This document shows, piece by piece, positions 58,591 through 64,000 of a stretch of DNA of 64,000 nucleotides. Source of the stretch: Amblyornis subalaris (taxonomy: Eukaryota > Chordata > Aves > Passeriformes > Ptilonorhynchidae). The stretch spans positions 3,286,001-3,350,000 of the forward strand of contig JACAXG010000050.1 of assembly GCA_018881555.1 (NCBI GenBank), given 5' to 3'. Below the pieces are notes generated by a model. It saw only the letters and a list, made by a program, of their open reading frames with translations. It was not told the DNA's origin and ran no database searches. Positions within the stretch are counted from its first letter, which is position 1. Every line of letters begins with the position of its first letter. The position numbers were made by a program, and so were the translations under genes.

Positions 58591-61500
58591 GACTTTCAGC
58601 TAGGACTAGTTTTACTAAACTTGTGAAGCCAGGACAAGACCCCGAGTTTGGACTTCTTCCTTGGTGCCATGGTAGCAACAATGTTCCCATACGGAGCAAA
58701 AGCTGAGAGCTGCTTCCTAGGCAGCTCCAGCACATGTAATGTCAAGTGAATAAAAACTAAAAACAACTGTCAGAAGTTTCATATCCAATGTATCTATTGG
58801 CTGAAGGAAGATCATACTGTGGTAGGAAGTCCAATTATCTCTAATTTACAGAAATATTCAGCGATGTGAGGTACTGTAAAAAGAATTAATTCAAAACTCT
58901 ACCAGTCCATATGAATGTCAGCGATAGAAGAAATTACAGGAGAATAAGACAAACAAGGCAACCTTCGAAGTTCAGTAAACCTAGCATCTTTGCTCTAAAT
59001 TTTTAATTCCCCTGATTTCATCACCTTGCAACATTATCTCAGTTACAGCTTGCATTAATTTGCCAATCAATTAAAATATGAAGAGAAGCTATCATGGAAA
59101 ATGTTTTAGAGTTGAACTGAGAGGCTAAAGCAATTCTAATTTGAGGAGATACTTTCTAAATACACACCAGTAATTGGAAGAAAATTGCCTGAAATTAAGC
59201 TTATATTGGATATTTTTCACAAGTTTGACTTGCTTTAAGAACAATTAAGGTTTTTTAAATTTTTAGGATAATTATACAACTCTTCTGTAGCTATCATGTT
59301 TACTCAAAGTAATGAACACTACATGAACACTGTTTAAAGAAGAAACATTTATAGTTATATTAACCTGTAAATCTAATTTGCAGTCTCTGCTTTAGGAAAC
59401 CTAAAAAGCTGAGCTTTATCATATGCAAGTGGTAACTTGCCTTAACCCTGTGGGTCATCAGACTCTTTAAGACTTCAGTTCACCAGACACAGCAACAACA
59501 GTGGCTTGAACAGCCTACTAATTTTTATAGCTCATGTTCTGTTCATTCATCTCCTTCCCTGTGGTTATTACCCTTACACACAGCAGTGACTCCTGCAGAT
59601 CCTTAAATTAAGTAATTGGCAATCAATACAACCTTCAACTATATCTGATTTTAAAGGTATTTCCTCACAGCTCATTCTGTATATGCAGTGTCACTATTTG
59701 GGCCAAAGAGAGACATCATTTATTGTACTACATTTTGTCCTCCCGTCAGTCTGAAAATACATAGAAGAGGGAAGTGATTGCCATGCATAGCAGCTCTCTA
59801 ACAATCCTGTTAGCATCAGCAGAGCTGTCAGTGCTATTTCATAAGTATTTGTACAGTTTCAAGGCAAAGGGTTCCTAGGAAATGGCAAAATGGTGTCCAA
59901 AGCAGAGCTGAAAACTCTCGACTATCCACACACAGTATCCTTAAACTAAAAACCAGGAGTAATGAGAGTTTTCTAGGTGTAGTCACTGCATACAAATATT
60001 GGTTCCCAAAGCTACTACTGTGTTAGTTGTTTCAATGCAGAAAGAGTGATACGCTTATCCTATTTACAATAGCTTAGTGACAGGGATCATCAAGCATCTG
60101 GAGGGAGCGGAGTATGTGTTACACATCAGCAGGGAGCCAAACGAATACAGTTTCTCCAAGCAGGAGATGGCTTAACTCTGATGCTCACTGAGGAAACAGG
60201 ACTCCTATCATAAGCACTACCAATGGTCCTGACACTTTTATTACTAAGAGGAGCCAGCACTAACCAGACAGTCAAAACAAGAACTTTGCTCCGAACTGTT
60301 TCTTTCATATGGTGTCTGTGAAGATGATATGTGTGTATCATGAAACCATATGAAAATCCTGGGACATCCAGCTAATGTTTGGGTTTTACCAGAAACTATC
60401 ACCTCTCTTCCTGATGAAGGCAATGTGAACAGTACAACAGGAGCNGCTTAGGACTTTGGGTAACATGCAGCTGTTGCTTTGCATGGTACTTTAATTTGGT
60501 TTTGTGACATTTTCTGACACCCAGCAACAGAACTAAGCTATGTAAAGGGGATGCACAAGACTTGCAGTTTTCAAAATCATTTTTAAAAATCACATGGGAC
60601 TCTTGTCTGTATGTGTAATGGTAAAAAAACCCTCTAAAAATTAAAAATTCTGTATTAAACTCACATGACTGTGGCAGTGGCAGTGTGATTTATCACCACT
60701 CTGGCATTTTTGCACTGCTGAGTCAAGGGAATACAATAGGTGACCTTCTTCCCACTTCCCTCCCTGATCTCCCAGAGAAGTAGTACATCTGTCTGTGCAG
60801 AGCAGGCACTGTGAGAGCAAGAGCAGTAGTGCTGGGGTCATCTAACCAGAACGTGACTAACCAGCTGCTCTGCTGAAGGTGGGTACTGGTGTCGCTGCTA
60901 ATATTTGCCCTGCAGACCTGGCTGCAGCAAGTCTCTGTTTGAGATCCTCCCTTGCACAGCCTCTACTGCACTTTGGTTATTTGGGGTTTGGTTTTGACTC
61001 CTAAGATGTCAGTACCTGCCAGGCTAATGTGTTGGAGCTCTGGATCTCTGCTTTCCACAGACCAGCCCTTCTCTGCCCTGCTGGGTACAGCCTGGGGACA
61101 TGGACCTTGTCGCATGACCATCTCCATGTGTCCCCACGGCCATGCTGAATGCTGAAGCACCAAAGCACTGCCTTGCTCTGAGCAAGGAAGAAGTAAACTC
61201 CCTTCAAGCACACAGCTGGTCTCCTTGCTCACTGCTATTGTGTAGACCACTCAACCACACTCACCATTCAGGAATTTCTCATTTTAACTACAAAACTTAC
61301 ATGTAATTCTTTGACCCACCCACTTGCAAAATGTAGTATTTCTAGACTAAAGCATTTTAGACATCAACAGGTTCCTGCTTTTGAGAGTCTAGGACGAAAC
61401 ACAGGTAAGAACACATTGGTCATACACAGTGAGTAATTAAGAGAGAAGAAGACAGTGAATGTTCACCAAATACAACCTGATGGCTCAGTCATTATTTTCC

Positions 61501-62360
61501 TTTGTTCTCTTTTACCTCAAAAAGAAATATCTTCTTCTACCCAAATTTCAGCACCTATCTAATACAATATCTAGCATAAATATCTATTATACCTATGTTA
61601 GAAATCCTGAAATAACAGGGTTTATAAATTAGGGGCTGATCTAACCTTACCTGTATCTATCCTACAAAAGCAACTCATCAATGCAGAACAATAATCCCAG
61701 CCCTAAGTTTTGAATTGGGGAGGTTTTTTATGCTAAGGAGAAAATAATTAATAGAAAATTAGAAATGTTTACTTACACAGTGGAGCACAGAGTGATGTTC
61801 CTTTCTAAACTTTATTGCTTTTGGAAAAACAATATACAAAGTGCATTGCCATCCATTAATCCTGCAGGGCAGCTACTTGGCATGGAACAGCTGGTTATAC
61901 CTACCAGGGGGATCTTTATGTACTGCCTTGGAAAAGAAAGACTGGGTTGGATGTTTTTCCCAAGCTCTAGTACGTATTTCCGGCTCTGGAGTGACCAGAA
62001 TAGCATGCTTCAGGTTCTCAGACCAATGGAGTCTGCGAGGCCTTGTCTGGTTCACTGCATATACTTCTGGCTCCTGACATCCTGCACAGCATAAAACAGA
62101 TCACAGCGAACAAACTCCTCCCAAAGCTTTTAAAAATATTAAACCAGCACTTTAGTCCAGCTCTAGAATAGCTCATCAGGTCAGCCTTTCCCCGTTCAGA
62201 ACATTTCTGTAGCATTTTTGACACATTTGAGGCTTTGCTGTCCTGATGTCACTCAAGGAAGAGTGAAGAAACACTAAACAGCCCCTGGGATGTTTCATAT
62301 CCCCATGGATGTGAAAATATTATACTGCAAATATTTTTCCACAATATATGTCACTAAATA

Positions 62361-62380
62361 TAAACTAAATATATAGTTTA
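62361..62380. repeat. Short inverted repeat, 7-bp arms
   Basis: TAAACTA and TAGTTTA flank AATATA. The region is AT-rich, so this may be chance. Confidence 0.5.
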
Positions 62381-63074
62381 CATGATGATAGGTGTGACAT
62401 GTTTTCTTGGAACTTGTTTCAGATTAACTCTGTAATTTTTATTCATCTCTTCACAAACAGAAATATACAATTTTATAGACTTCAAGTGAAAAATGAAATG
62501 GTATCTTTATATAATACATGTGTCATTCATACATCCCAGGTAACAATTTTTATTTGATTAGGCTATATTCAATGAATATAGATCAGTGGAATTTAGACTT
62601 GCTAAATTAAAATTATAATCCATGAGGGTCTTTATCTTCAGTGCTGTCTTTTACCCTCATCCTCTGACGCATGTTTAAGAAACCCTCAGGAAAATAAAGA
62701 TCAGAGATAAAATAAGAGATAATCAAATCCAGCACCAAACTTCTCCAAAGTAAGGGTCAGCTTTGAGCAGCTGAAGCAGTATTACGATGAGCATTGCTGC
62801 TTGGGAACCCTTGGCACACAGCTCAGGGGAATAGCAGTTTGAGCATGGTCGAAAAATCATCTGACATTTCCTGAGAAAGGCAGAAGGTTTGCCTTCTCTG
62901 AGGCCTGCTCTAACGGGGATTTGGAACATAGATGAACTTTCACAGACATCCAAACAGGGCTGCATTAAACACCTCCCCTCTGCCTTAGCCACTGGAGGGA
63001 TTCAGCTTTACTCTGCACCTCAGCCACCAGCTGTTGCCCTCCCTCAGAAAACAGTGAAGTTGTGCCAGGAACAC

Positions 63075-63079
63075 ACAGG
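63075..63079. repeat. Target-site duplication, left copy (ACAGG)
   Basis: ACAGG directly before the LTR start TGTCATGG is repeated exactly at 63416-63420. Confidence 0.88.
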
Positions 63080-63415
63080 TGTCATGGTTTAGGAATGGTA
63101 TTCTCCAAGTTAGTACTCTCACTAAAACAATGCTCACTGCTCGCTCCAGTTGGAAGCACAAAAGGTAAAGGTCATGGATTGAGATAAGAACAAAGTACTG
63201 GAAACCATAGTGAGATAAGAAAATGAANAGTAACTGCAATAATATTAATAACAAAAGGAACTCCCTTCTTCTTGGAAGCTACCGTGAGTCTCTTTTCCTG
63301 CCCTGGCAATTAATGCGATGGTATCAAAAAAATCTGGGTCCTGGCCACACTACCACAGTCAGGTCCCCTCCTGCCTTCTGCAAAAAAATCTAAGCCTGTC
63401 CTGTCAGCCAGGACA
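63080..63415 (-). mobile_element. Solo LTR of an avian endogenous retrovirus (336 bp)
   Basis: Bounded by TGTCATGGTTTA and AGCCAGGACA (inverted ends TGTCATGG versus TGTCCTGG) and flanked by exact 5-bp duplications. Inside, plus-strand words such as GGTAAAGGTCATGGATTGAG and ATAAGAACAAAGTACTGG match the reverse complement of the 3' part of a widespread bird LTR group, hence the minus-strand call. The same end region, written as CTTATCTCAACTCATGA, is present near the right end of the LTR at 45770, so the two are related families. No internal region or second LTR is seen. It is short for its group and could have an internal deletion. Confidence 0.88.
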
Positions 63416-63420
63416 ACAGG
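63416..63420. repeat. Target-site duplication, right copy (ACAGG)
   Basis: Exact partner of ACAGG at 63075-63079. Confidence 0.88.
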
Positions 63421-64000
63421 AAACAAAAATTTGATAGGGAGGAGCAAAGACAAGACCAGTCCTGCAAGTAGACAAGAGCTGTTGTGGTTCAAACAAGGCC
63501 TGAGTTAGGAGGCTGACCTGAGACCAGCTGGGAGGGCTCAGCTACTTCCCAGCTGTGCTTGATGGAACAGCAATTAGGCTCTCACTGGCTCATTTTGCTC
63601 TTTCTTTGCTCTGGTTCGTAATCAAGCATGCCCTCTGGGGAAATGGAGGCAGTGGTGGTTCTGAGATAGACCACTGCCTTGCTGTGGGTGGGAACGGTGA
63701 TAGTCTTGGAGTCTGAGGGGCTGGGGAAGACAGAAAGGAGCAGCCCAGCCTGGAACGGGATCAGGAGAGGATTCAATGGCTGAAAGATAAGTTGTGTCCT
63801 TGTGGCAGCAATTCTTCCCTTTATCTTCGACAGAGAGGTGAGTAAGCACTGTCTCCAGATACATCCCTTATTAAAAACACTCTAGTCAAAGCTGAAGATA
63901 ATCTACTCTGACTGCAGTAAATTCATGTTGTTTGTCACCGTGCCTGTTGGTAGTTTGTAGTTTGAGATGCCAGCATTAATGATTTGTAAGGTTCAATAAT
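63421..64000. other. Unclassified sequence after the LTR
   Basis: Moderately GC-rich. A near-ideal splice donor, AGAG followed by GTGAGTAAG, occurs at 63833-63845, but the plus-strand frames leading to it carry stops. Overlapping minus-strand frames of 64 and 80 codons are unrecognised. The window ends without a gene boundary. Confidence 0.4.

Larger units (their letters stand above)
50031..63074. other. Long unique noncoding stretch
   Basis: About 13 kb with no confident gene or recent transposon. It contains an AATAAA-bearing segment at about 52900-53010 of unknown origin, the donor-bearing open segment at 54167-54351, an AT-rich repeat at 56840-56872, a possible CR1 scrap at 57406-57445 and a possible MIR/L2 scrap at 58553-58590. 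The 150-codon minus-strand frame at 54623-55075 resembles no known protein. Confidence 0.5.

Noticed and set aside
63600..63845. Exon ending at a strong donor (GAG followed by GTGAGTAAG)
   Set aside because: Plus-strand frames leading into the donor contain stops and no acceptor is convincing, so a coding exon is not supported.

Overview
The window looks like an avian (bird) nuclear genome, most likely a neoavian species. Three things show this. There are CR1 LINE fragments that end in the bird-type ATTCTATG tail. There are long terminal repeats of types I recognise as common in bird genomes. The background is AT-rich, with scattered ancient amniote repeat relics. I see no operon-like organisation, no confident protein-coding gene and no RNA gene. 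It reads as about 64 kb of gene-poor intergenic sequence, or the inside of a very long intron. The few long open frames, about 130-156 codons at most, match no family I recognise and are about what chance gives over this length.

Layout. 1-6.4 kb is mostly unique AT-rich sequence holding an old antisense CR1/L3-like relic (about 2693-3085). 6.4-6.95 kb is a plus-strand CR1 3' end. 7.7 kb has an unusually perfect 18-bp hairpin. 8.28-9.07 kb is an LTR flanked by an exact 5-bp target-site duplication (ATAAG), with a 480-base assembly gap inside. 9-19.6 kb is unique sequence with two MIR/L2-like relics, a short tandem duplication, a longer imperfect repeat and one exon-like open segment (17583-17722). 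About 19.6-19.8 kb holds a degraded CR1-like reverse-transcriptase fragment. 22.0 kb has two adjacent hexanucleotide microsatellites. 22.5-40.7 kb is unique, with small tandem duplications and a G-quadruplex motif at 39.48 kb. 40.78-41.07 kb is an antisense CR1 3' end. 41-45.7 kb is unique, with an AT-rich palindrome cluster at 42.6 kb. 45.77-46.84 kb is a GC-rich 1.07-kb solo LTR. 47-50 kb is GC-richer unclassified sequence. 50-63 kb is mostly unique. 63.08-63.42 kb is a second complete solo LTR with an exact 5-bp duplication (ACAGG).

The clear biological story is retroelement history. At least three LTR insertions are seen as single LTRs; in two the sequence is continuous with no internal region, and in the third a gap hides the middle. 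There are at least four CR1-type fragments of clearly different age. I did not find a new biological system. The items most worth a second look are the gap-spanning LTR, the perfect hairpin, the exon-like segments, the G-quadruplex motif and the adjacent hexamer arrays.
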